NCBI GenBank assembly: GCA_013415665.1
Contig: JAAEEQ010000003.1
Span: forward strand, 1-36,158
Length of the DNA: 36,158 nt
Source: Methanomicrobiales archaeon
Lineage (GTDB): Archaea > Halobacteriota > Methanomicrobia > Methanomicrobiales > Methanomicrobiaceae
Reading direction: 5' to 3'
This document shows positions 24,475-31,206 of this stretch, in pieces; position 1 is the first letter of the stretch; each line of letters begins with the position of its first letter. The notes under the pieces were generated by a model. The model saw only the letters and a list, made by a program, of their open reading frames with translations, was not told the DNA's origin and searched no databases. Position numbers and translations under genes: made by a program.

Positions 24475-25143
24475 CTACGGATCGGCATCGATGCCCTGCT
24501 CGCGTGCGATGGCCCGAATGCGGCGTAATGCCGCCTCTGCATCCTCTTTTTTCTGGTCCACCGCATAATCGGCGGCATAGGCGCAGAAACGGTCCACCAC
24601 CGCATCCGGAAGGATCCCGCGTGCGCCCTCCCCCACGGCTTCATAGGTCCGCTCCGGGAAGTACAGCGAGGATGCGGCCGCTACCAGCACTTTTGCCGCT
24701 GTACGGTCGATAACTCCCTCATCTTCGGCACGGGCGACGGTGTAGCGGATATTGACCAGTGTTTCTGAGAGGGGAACGAAGCTCTCGGGATCGAAGACCA
24801 GCGCCACCTCGTCGTCGGACACCAGCTCCCCGCTTTTGTACGCCTCATAAATGCGCCCCACGCCTTCCATCCCGAGGGTGTCGAGTTCGGCGGCACGAAG
24901 CGCCCCCATGCTCGAGGCCCCGACAACGATGACGCCCGCCCTGAGTGCCGCAAGGATTTCCCGGTGGCCGACCGCACAGTCCTGGAAAAAAACGCCGTCG
25001 ATGATGCCGATGATCCGAGCGCCGGCGGCAACGGCCCTGGTGACATCGCCGCGGCTGGCGGGGGGCAGGTACCGGGCGCGCAGCAGGCTGCGTGCCCGCT
25101 CAGGGCTGCAGCTCGGCCCGAGAAAGACGACCACGTCGTGCAT
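24475..25143 (-). CDS. tfuA: TfuA, partner in McrA thioamidation
   Basis: 222-residue TfuA-like protein. The N-terminal VVVFLGPSCSPERAR and the central GVIVVGASSMGALRAAEL match the family. With YcaO it converts a glycine in the active-site region of methyl-coenzyme M reductase alpha subunit to thioglycine; TfuA is thought to help sulfur delivery or recruit YcaO. ATG 25143 starts at the family N-terminus and overlaps ycaO by 44 bases; a start at 25182 would add 13 unmatched residues. Confidence 0.92.
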   Translation of the reverse strand: MHDVVVFLGPSCSPERARSLLRARYLPPASRGDVTRAVAAGARIIGIIDGVFFQDCAVGHREILAALRAGVIVVGASSMGALRAAELDTLGMEGVGRIYEAYKSGELVSDDEVALVFDPESFVPLSETLVNIRYTVARAEDEGVIDRTAAKVLVAAASSLYFPERTYEAVGEGARGILPDAVVDRFCAYAADYAVDQKKEDAEAALRRIRAIAREQGIDADP

Positions 25144-26314
25144 CCCTGCACCGCTGTCCCACGCGTTCCTGGTCAACCGCAAACACCTCGAGCCCCGGCA
25201 CGATGACCCGCACGACCGGGATGCCGATCTCCTCCCGCGTCAGGTCGACCGCAATCACCCGGTCAAGCCCGGCACGCCCGAGCAGCGCAAGGACATGCCG
25301 GATATCGGTGAGGAAATCGTCACTGTCAAAGGACGCAATCGAGGAGAACGCCACCTCACCCCTGCCGTCGAACCAGTACCGGTTCAGGCGTTTCGTCCGT
25401 TCGTACCCGAGCTTTTTGCGGAAATCCGCCTCGGTCGTGTCTTCCCGCGCCCCGTGGATCTGGGTCAGCCGGCTCTGGGCGACCTCGGTGAGCGCCCGGA
25501 GAAGCGCAATGGCGGCGTTGGTATGGCTCCCCATGCCGATCGTCAGCAGTGCCGGGTCCTGCAGGAGCACATCGTCGGCAACCGCGGCAATCGTGGGGAT
25601 GCCGATGTCGCTGGTGATGTCCTTGATCACGACATCGACCGAGGCGTCCCGGAACCGGCGCAGGAGATCCGCACCGATCCCTTCGTCGATGCTGTCAACC
25701 CGGGGACCGGTGTTTCGGGTTGCCTCCACGAGCGACCATGCGTCACGCTCGATGACCTCCATCAGTGCATGAAAAACCGCCTCTTCACGGGTATTGCCTG
25801 AAGCCAGCCCGTTGGTGTTTGTCCGGAACAGCCGCGACGGGTGGCCGAGAGGGTGAAAGACGGCGTGCGCGGGCACGGCTATCTCCTCGTCGGCGACGAT
25901 GTCCCATCCGCTCACCCAGGGGAGTTCCTGCCCCCGATCGGATGCGGCGGGGAGGATCAGGTCGGCGGGATCCAGCGCATTCCGGTCGCCGGCGATATCG
26001 TCGTAGCTGCCGGTGAAGACGGGGTGGTCCCGCACCTCGCCGCAATAGCGCTCGATGCCCTCCATGACCGCGGAAACCCGGGCCTCAAGCGGTGTCGCCC
26101 CTTTCCCGTTATACACGGATATCGCACCGTTTTCGGCAGTCGGGCGGATGCTCGAAAAGACCGGGATCCCGATCCGGTCGAGGTTCGTGATATCCGCAAC
26201 CCGGGTGATGCCTGCCCGCGGCAGTACCGCCTCGGCGCGGGCGAGGGTGGTTTCAGGGGCGACGGCGCGCTGGGTTTCCACGCAGTAATGTTTCTTGCAT
26301 TCAGCCAGTTTCAT
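25100..26314 (-). CDS. ycaO: YcaO, McrA-glycine thioamidation enzyme
   Basis: 404-residue YcaO-fold ATP-dependent enzyme that phosphorylates a backbone amide before sulfur transfer. ATP-site segments are visible: GKGATPLEARVSAVMEGIERY, NTNGLASGN, AVFHALMEVIERDA and LLRALTEVAQSRLTQIHGAR. Its pairing with TfuA identifies the McrA-modifying type found in methanogens and related archaea and is the strongest taxonomic marker here. I start at ATG 26314 with GGGGA nine bases upstream; ATG 26323 would add three residues. Confidence 0.95.
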   Translation of the reverse strand: MKLAECKKHYCVETQRAVAPETTLARAEAVLPRAGITRVADITNLDRIGIPVFSSIRPTAENGAISVYNGKGATPLEARVSAVMEGIERYCGEVRDHPVFTGSYDDIAGDRNALDPADLILPAASDRGQELPWVSGWDIVADEEIAVPAHAVFHPLGHPSRLFRTNTNGLASGNTREEAVFHALMEVIERDAWSLVEATRNTGPRVDSIDEGIGADLLRRFRDASVDVVIKDITSDIGIPTIAAVADDVLLQDPALLTIGMGSHTNAAIALLRALTEVAQSRLTQIHGAREDTTEADFRKKLGYERTKRLNRYWFDGRGEVAFSSIASFDSDDFLTDIRHVLALLGRAGLDRVIAVDLTREEIGIPVVRVIVPGLEVFAVDQERVGQRCRDARRGRLSRAELQP

Positions 26315-26374
26315 GCACGGCATTCCCCGGTTGCTCTCTCCTTTTCCCTTTCTCGCCAATCGGTATTAACCCTA

Positions 26375-26764
26375 TCACCCCCCGTTTTTCCGGATTTTAT
26401 ATCCGGTTCCGTGAAAAACGGCCACAAGCCGTTCCTCTTCCCAGACTTCGACCCGGTAGAGCGATGTTGCCGGCGTATCCGCCACCCGGGCGGCGACTGC
26501 CGTCAGCGTCCCGGTCGCGGGCGCAAGGTACTGGATGGACGCCGAGACCGCCACCTGCGGCACGGGCCCCAGGTTTGCAGCGATGCCGAAGGCCTGGTCG
26601 GCAAGCGCAAAGACGGCGCCCCCGTGGATAACGCCTGCGGGATTGCGTTTCCCGCCGGGATCCATCTCCACCGACACGATACCGCCCTCCGCACGCTGCA
26701 GGCGCATTCCCATCAGCTGTGCATATTCACAGGCATCAAAAGCTCTGGTTATCTTCTCCGGCAT
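26375..26764 (-). CDS. PaaI-type hotdog thioesterase
   Basis: 129-residue hotdog-fold protein. The catalytic helix region NPAGVIHGGAVFALADQAFG matches the PaaI/YdiI family, which hydrolyses acyl-CoA thioesters. GGGAG precedes ATG 26764. It is upstream of ycaO on the same strand, but a TATA-like GGGTTAATACC (26363-26373) just after its stop suggests ycaO has its own promoter. Confidence 0.9.
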   Translation of the reverse strand: MPEKITRAFDACEYAQLMGMRLQRAEGGIVSVEMDPGGKRNPAGVIHGGAVFALADQAFGIAANLGPVPQVAVSASIQYLAPATGTLTAVAARVADTPATSLYRVEVWEEERLVAVFHGTGYKIRKNGG

Positions 26765-26844
26765 GCCGCTGCTCCCGCTCTAGTACCTGGATCCTGCCGG
26801 AAGAAAAAATGCGGGCAGCACCCCCCGGTGACCGTGGCATTATC

Positions 26845-27315
26845 ATGGCATACTGCCTACCCGCCCTCATGCAGTATGCGGAATGCAGGATCGGACGGGT
26901 GTTTGCAGTCCGGATCGACGATGGGGAGGAGCTGCACGCGGCGCTCCGCACATTTTTCGAAGAGCACCGGATAGCCGCTGCCACAATCCAGATCCTGGGC
27001 GCCCTGCGCGACGGAACAATGGTGACCGGCCCTCTGGAAGCGGTCATGCCCCCGACCCCGCACTATGAGGAGGTCACCGGGGGATGGGAGGTCATCGGTT
27101 TCGGCACCGTCTTTCCCGGCGGCGACGGCCCCGCCCTCCACCTCCACGCGGCCGTAGGGCGGGGGCGGGAGAGCCGTGCGGGGTGCCTCCGCGGGGAGGC
27201 GCACCCCTACCTCGTCGTGGAGGCCGTTATCATGGAACTGGATGGCATCAGGGCTGCACGAAAACCCGATTCCCGCACGGGTGTCGTGCTCCCGGTCTTT
27301 CAGGGCAGGAGCTGA
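26845..27315 (+). CDS. PPC/DUF296 domain protein
   Basis: 156-residue protein consisting of one PPC (DUF296) domain, known from plant AT-hook proteins and prokaryotic stand-alone forms. Landmarks are RIGRVFAVRIDDGEELHAAL, ATIQILGALRDGTMV, GPALHLHAAVGRG and EAHPYLVVEAVIMEL; the His-rich strand may bind metal. The function of prokaryotic members is uncertain. The start could be ATG 26845 or ATG 26869; neither has a good ribosome-binding site. UPF0282 follows after 13 bases. Confidence 0.85.
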   Translation: MAYCLPALMQYAECRIGRVFAVRIDDGEELHAALRTFFEEHRIAAATIQILGALRDGTMVTGPLEAVMPPTPHYEEVTGGWEVIGFGTVFPGGDGPALHLHAAVGRGRESRAGCLRGEAHPYLVVEAVIMELDGIRAARKPDSRTGVVLPVFQGRS

Positions 27316-27328
27316 AAGGATCGTTGGC

Positions 27329-28201
27329 ATGCGGATTCTGGTGCTCGGGGCGGAGTCTTTCGGCGCCCGCTCGACGGCATGCCTCGTCGAAACGGCCTCG
27401 CGCCGTATCCTCATCGATCCCGGCGTTGCGCTCGCCCCACGGCGTTTCGGGCTCCCGCCCCACCCCCGCGAACGGGCGGCGGCCCTCGCGATCCGGTCCG
27501 CGATCGAAGCGGCAGCAGCCACGGCGACGGATATCGTGGTCACCCATTACCACGGGGATCATATTCCGCTCGCCCGCCCGGATCCCGCCCAGATCCCCCT
27601 TGCACGCTTTTCCCTCCAAAAAGGCGTGCGCTTCTGGTGCAAAGGCCCGGATGGGCTCTCCCGCACCTCCCTTTCCCGCAGAAACGACCTGATCCGGGCA
27701 TGGGGTGATGCCGCGGCGCTGCCCGCCGAGGAACGCCATGACCCCTGCATCTGCTGTTCTCCCCCGGTTGCCCACGGCGCAGCGCGGGAACCCGGCGGAT
27801 TGGTACTGATGGTCTGCATCAGGGACGGCGAGGAACGGTTTGCATATGCCTCCGACACGCAGTGCGTAAACGGGGATGCCGTCGAGTGGATACGGGCACG
27901 CCGCCCGGGGGTGGTGCTGAGCTCGGGGCCGTCCCTCCACCGCGCCGGAGCGTCAGGCACCGAAGCCGTCCGTGCCGCGGTGCAGGTGCAGCGCCTGCTT
28001 GCAGACACCGGCACCCTGATTCTCGACCACCATCTCCTCCGATCGCTTGAAGGATACGAATGGCTCAGGGCATTTGCCCGGACTACCGGGAAACGTGTGC
28101 TTTCCGCCGCAGAGTATGCGGGGCGATCCCCCCTGCTGCTCGAAGCGATGCGGGATCGGCTGTATGCGGAAGATGAGAAAAATAGTGCCGTCCGGCCCTG
28201 A
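27329..28201 (+). CDS. UPF0282 family MBL-fold hydrolase
   Basis: 290-residue archaeal MBL-fold protein. The N-terminus (LGAESFGARSTACLVET, ILIDPGVALAPRRFGLPPHP) is characteristic of UPF0282, and the metal motif is VVTHYHGDH (His73, His75, Asp77, His78). A later DHHLLRS is also conserved. Substrate unknown. AGGAT precedes ATG 27329. Its TGA stop abuts that of the convergent flavoprotein gene. Confidence 0.9.
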   Translation: MRILVLGAESFGARSTACLVETASRRILIDPGVALAPRRFGLPPHPRERAAALAIRSAIEAAAATATDIVVTHYHGDHIPLARPDPAQIPLARFSLQKGVRFWCKGPDGLSRTSLSRRNDLIRAWGDAAALPAEERHDPCICCSPPVAHGAAREPGGLVLMVCIRDGEERFAYASDTQCVNGDAVEWIRARRPGVVLSSGPSLHRAGASGTEAVRAAVQVQRLLADTGTLILDHHLLRSLEGYEWLRAFARTTGKRVLSAAEYAGRSPLLLEAMRDRLYAEDEKNSAVRP

Positions 28202-28867
28202 TCAGAGCCAGCCCATCGCGCTCCAGTACTCGTAGTCGTGGGCCCATTCATCCTTCCGGAAGGTTACCAGGTTGCGGAAGTGCTCCCGGAGGGGAGCGCG
28301 TGTCGCCTCCTGATCCGGATCCGTCATCCCGCTCCGGACCGCATCGGCAAGCATGCCCCCGAGGCGGTGCGCCTCGGCGACCGCATGCTCGAAGGAATCC
28401 GGGCCGTCGGCCATGATCTCCCCCACACCGCCGACGATGGTCGCCCCCATCAGGAAGAGCGTCTCGTTCATGTACGTCACCACCTCATCGGCACGGGATC
28501 CGCCGGCGGTACAGACGGCAGCGCCATACTTCCCGGAAAGCACCTGGCAGTGGACACAATCCCCCATCCGGTCGAAGAGCGTCTTTAACTGCGCTGTGAC
28601 GGAGTTGATGTAATTCGGCGAACCGAGCACGATCGCGTCTGCATCACGCATGCGATCGATGAGGGCGTCGGCATCGTCGGAGAGCGGGCAGTCGCCGGTG
28701 GCGTAGCAGGTGCCGCACGCCGTGCAATAGCCGATGTCAAGCTCGCAGAGGTCCACGAACTCAACCTCGGCTCCCTTCTCCCGCGCACCCGCAAGCACCG
28801 CCTCGACCAGTTTCCGTGTCATGCTCCCGCTGCCGCGGGGGCTGGCATTCATCGCGATAATCTTCAT
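28202..28867 (-). CDS. Iron-sulfur flavoprotein (Isf-like)
   Basis: 221-residue flavodoxin-like protein. NASPRGSGSMTRKL binds FMN phosphate, and Cys48-x2-Cys51-x2-Cys54-x5-Cys60 is the compact 4Fe-4S motif of archaeal Isf proteins, which move electrons between ferredoxin and acceptors such as O2 or H2O2. GSPNYINSVTAQLKTLFDR is the second FMN loop. ATG 28867 has AGGTGA six bases upstream, and that site lies in a predicted hairpin. Confidence 0.92.
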   Translation of the reverse strand: MKIIAMNASPRGSGSMTRKLVEAVLAGAREKGAEVEFVDLCELDIGYCTACGTCYATGDCPLSDDADALIDRMRDADAIVLGSPNYINSVTAQLKTLFDRMGDCVHCQVLSGKYGAAVCTAGGSRADEVVTYMNETLFLMGATIVGGVGEIMADGPDSFEHAVAEAHRLGGMLADAVRSGMTDPDQEATRAPLREHFRNLVTFRKDEWAHDYEYWSAMGWL

Positions 28868-28874
28868 TCCAGTC

Positions 28875-28916
28875 ACCTGTACTGCAGGTAGGAACGTTAC
28901 CGCATATCCACGTTCC
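28875..28916 (-). promoter_or_regulatory. Structured leader with hidden ribosome-binding site (Isf-like gene)
   Basis: On the minus strand GGAACGT/ACGTTCC (28910-28916 with 28891-28897) form a perfect 7-bp stem with a 12-nt loop. It is followed by ACCTG/CAGGT (28885-28889 with 28875-28879) around a 5-nt loop. The right arm of the second stem overlaps the AGGTGA ribosome-binding site, so folding would hide it. Confidence 0.45.
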
Positions 28917-28947
28917 CATTTTCACGGGCCGTTCTGCCGGTCATCCG

Positions 28948-29637
28948 CTACTCCCCGATGCCCTGCGGGCGGAGCAGGTGGACGGCCTCTGCGACCCGTG
29001 CGAGCCCCCCTTCAAGGAAGAGGATGGCGTATACCGACTCGACAAGCGTCCCTTTCAGATGATCGCGCTCGCCTGCCGCAGTATCGTTTTCGAGCCGGAT
29101 GCGATGCTCGTACAGATGCCACCGGTCACAGAGGCGCGCCATATTCGCATTGCTTTCGTACCGCTTCCGGCGCTCTGTCAGCAGTCCCGCATCCCTCACA
29201 TCGGGATTCCAGATCTCGCGGAGGACCCCGATTTTCAGCGCGGCATCGCCTATCCATGCAAGCGCCGCGGCAGCATCGGAGAGGCCCGCCAGCCGCTCCA
29301 GGTCGGCATCGGAAAGGGCACACGCTCCCGTGCCCCTGAAATGGTCGCCAATTTCTGCAAAGAGATTGCGGGTGCTGGGCTGAAACAATGCAAGGATGAC
29401 GAGATCGGGGCGGGAAAACGGGATGCCCGTGTCGGCCTCGATTGCCGGAACCACGTTCGCCCGGACGACCCGAATTGCATCCGCAACGGCGGCGAGCTGA
29501 TCGAGCCAGCGCCGCATTTTCGACCGATCATGCGCGCGGTCCGGCGGAAGGGACCTGCAATGCCTTGAAATACCCTCCTGTAGAACGGCAATATTTTCGG
29601 AAATTGGAACCTGTTCCCACGTAATCGACCTGTGCAT
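28948..29637 (-). CDS. RNase III-fold-like protein lacking two catalytic acids
   Basis: 229 residues. The C-terminal half resembles an RNase III nuclease domain: ALAWIGDAALKIGVLREIW corresponds to the LEFLGDAVL signature, and TLVESVYAILFLEGGLARV to the LADAFEALIGALYLDGG segment. Of the four usual metal-binding acids, Asp131 and Glu200 are kept, but the first Glu is Ala127 and the second Asp is Thr197. The N-terminal ~110 residues are helical with no family I know, and no dsRNA-binding domain follows. Cleavage is doubtful; RNA binding or a scaffold role is more likely. ATG 29637 follows GGAGAGG. Confidence 0.75.
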   Translation of the reverse strand: MHRSITWEQVPISENIAVLQEGISRHCRSLPPDRAHDRSKMRRWLDQLAAVADAIRVVRANVVPAIEADTGIPFSRPDLVILALFQPSTRNLFAEIGDHFRGTGACALSDADLERLAGLSDAAAALAWIGDAALKIGVLREIWNPDVRDAGLLTERRKRYESNANMARLCDRWHLYEHRIRLENDTAAGERDHLKGTLVESVYAILFLEGGLARVAEAVHLLRPQGIGE

Positions 29638-29675
29638 CGCCCTTTTCCTCTCCAATCACGTATGCGCGCGTACCG

Positions 29676-29683
29676 TTTATAAT
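29676..29683 (-). promoter_or_regulatory. TATA box of the RNase III-like gene
   Basis: ATTATAAA on the minus strand. Transcription would begin near 29653, giving a leader of about 16 nt that contains GGAGAGG. Confidence 0.6.
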
Positions 29684-29893
29684 ACGATGTCCCTTCGCCG
29701 CCCGATCCGGGTGAGAGGAAACATATATGTATGATAAGTGCATATCGGGATACGCCTCAGGAGGGGGAACCGCCTGACGGGCATGGCCACCGGTGCGGGC
29801 AGTCAGAGGCACCACCGGCGAGAGGCCTTGGCGCCGCATTGGTGGCACATTTGTTTCGTTTGCAATGCTGCCATAGGGTGGCGGGTACGCGGG

Positions 29894-29901
29894 ATATAAA
29901 A
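29894..29901 (+). promoter_or_regulatory. TATA box inside the gene-poor region
   Basis: ATATAAAA preceded by GGG; a start near 29923 is expected. No gene begins here that I can support. Confidence 0.5.
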
Positions 29902-30014
29902 CCGGCAATCATCCCGTGGACATGAACAACGCCATACGCATGGTGCCGGCAGGGCATGCAGGCAGAAACACAGAGCCATGATACATACCGGCCGAACCGG
30001 TCGGAAAACGGCAT

Positions 30015-30155
30015 ATGACCGGCAAGGAGAAGGTATGCATCACGGTGCCGGAGTACCATGTCGTCGGAAGCGGCAATAATCCTTCTGGGGCACCCGTCAT
30101 TTTCCGGGGTGCTTCTCTTTTTTGCAGTTTCTCCGCATTCAGCCGGGGGCCATGA
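30015..30155 (+). CDS. Possible 46-residue peptide
   Basis: Very tentative. The frame reads MTGKEKVCITVPEYHVVGSG at its start, with a plausible strand-like composition, but a strong terminator hairpin lies inside it and there is no ribosome-binding site. It is listed so that it is not lost. Confidence 0.15.
   Translation: MTGKEKVCITVPEYHVVGSGNNPSGAPVIFRGASLFCSFSAFSRGP
30090..30120 (+). terminator. Intrinsic terminator in gene-poor region
   Basis: GCACCC (30090-30095) pairs with GGGTGC (30107-30112) across an 11-nt loop and is followed by TTCTCTTTTTT. It has no annotated gene in front of it, which supports an unannotated transcript. Confidence 0.65.
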
Positions 30156-30344
30156 CCGCGAGGCAGACCGCCGGAGGGATGGCCAGGGCGTCATCCAGCG
30201 GCGAGAGAGCTCCACCATGCCCACGACACCGGCAGCGATGCATGCCGTGCCATGCCTGAAATGCCCGCCGGCTGCCCGGCGCTGCCCGGGATACGAAGCT
30301 ACTTCATACCGGCAGGAAAACATACGGCGAAGAGGAATGCGCGT

Positions 30345-31178
30345 ATGATCGATTCGTTTACCCTGCTCCTGCTCCTGTTCCTGCTGCTGTCCTTCCTCCC
30401 GATGGTGCAGCAGCGCCTGATCCAGGGAAAGCGCCTCCGGGTGATACGGGCGCTTGAGGTGAAACGCGGCACCCGCGTCATCACCCTGATCCACCGCCAG
30501 GAGACGATGAACCTGCTCGGCATCCCGATTGTGCGGTATATCGATATCAACGATTCCGAGGAAGTGCTCCGGGCAATCAGGCTGACACCGGAATCCATGC
30601 CGATCGATGTCGTCGTCCACACTCCCGGCGGCCTCGTGCTCTCCGCAGAACAGATTGCCATGGCGCTTGCCCGGCATGCAGCCCGGGTGACCATCTTCGT
30701 GCCGCATTATGCAATGTCAGGCGGAACCCTCCTCTGCCTGACCGCCGACGAAGTCGTCATGGATGAAAATGCCGTGCTCGGCCCCGTCGATCCCCAGCTC
30801 GGCGAATATCCGGCAGCATCCCTGCTCCGGGTCGTCGAACAGAAGGAATTCAAGGATATCGACGATAAAACGCTCATTCTTGCCGATATCGCCGCGAAAG
30901 CGCAGGTCCAGATGAAGGCGTTCGTCGCAAAGATGCTTCGCGACCGGATGGGGCAGGACGAGGCGGAGCGCATCGCCGGCGTGCTGACGGGAGGGCAGTG
31001 GACCCACGACTACCCCATCACCTGCGAAGAGGCGGCCGGCATCGGGCTGCCGGTCCGGACCGATCTCCCCGCCGAGATCTACGCGCTGATGGAGCTCTTC
31101 CCGCAGGCGATGCAGCGGCGGCCCTCGGTGGAATACATCCCGGTGCCGTACCGCAAGAACGGCACGAAAAAAGAGTAG
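30345..31178 (+). CDS. Membrane-anchored ClpP/SDH-type serine protease
   Basis: 277-residue protein of the serine dehydrogenase proteinase (SDH/ClpP-crotonase fold) family. Residues 3-20 are a membrane anchor. HTPGGLVLSAEQIAMALA is the oxyanion-hole loop, and Ser125 in HYAMSGGTLLCL is the expected nucleophile; AVLGPVDPQLGEYPA follows. The family likely degrades membrane or hydrophobic proteins. ATG 30345 has AGAGGA eight bases upstream; longer readings lack a membrane start. It is convergent with acsA. Confidence 0.9.
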   Translation: MIDSFTLLLLLFLLLSFLPMVQQRLIQGKRLRVIRALEVKRGTRVITLIHRQETMNLLGIPIVRYIDINDSEEVLRAIRLTPESMPIDVVVHTPGGLVLSAEQIAMALARHAARVTIFVPHYAMSGGTLLCLTADEVVMDENAVLGPVDPQLGEYPAASLLRVVEQKEFKDIDDKTLILADIAAKAQVQMKAFVAKMLRDRMGQDEAERIAGVLTGGQWTHDYPITCEEAAGIGLPVRTDLPAEIYALMELFPQAMQRRPSVEYIPVPYRKNGTKKE

Positions 31179-31185
31179 GCCGGAG

Positions 31186-31206
31186 ATCCCCCGTGCGGAG
31201 GGGGAT
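31186..31206. terminator. Bidirectional terminator between protease gene and acsA
   Basis: ATCCCCC (31186-31192) and GGGGGAT (31200-31206) form a perfect 7-bp stem with a 7-nt loop between the two convergent stop codons. Confidence 0.5.

Larger units (their letters stand above)
29684..30344. other. Gene-poor 0.66-kb region with promoter and hairpin signals; possible small RNA
   Basis: No convincing protein gene. On the plus strand I see the TATA-like palindrome ACATATATGT (29721-29730), an 8-bp stem with one mismatch TCAGGAGG/CCGCCTGA (29757-29777) in GC-rich DNA, a second TATA box ATATAAAA (29894-29901), and a strong terminator at 30090-30120. A transcript of about 200 nt from the second promoter is implied. 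Frames of 33 and 46 codons exist in it but look unconvincing. The last ~200 bases hold only the AGAGGA site of the next gene. Confidence 0.5.

Noticed and set aside
25841-26974. 377-codon plus-strand frame across ycaO, thioesterase and PPC genes
   Set aside because: It crosses three recognisable genes in other frames, so it cannot be one real protein.
29585-29620. GGAACCTGTTCC as another NrpR operator
   Set aside because: The half-sites are separated by four bases instead of six, and the site lies inside the RNase III-like coding sequence.
29757-30707. 316-codon minus-strand frame over the gene-poor region and protease gene
   Set aside because: Half of it is antisense to a clear protease, and the rest is compositionally random with many Arg, Pro, Cys and His.
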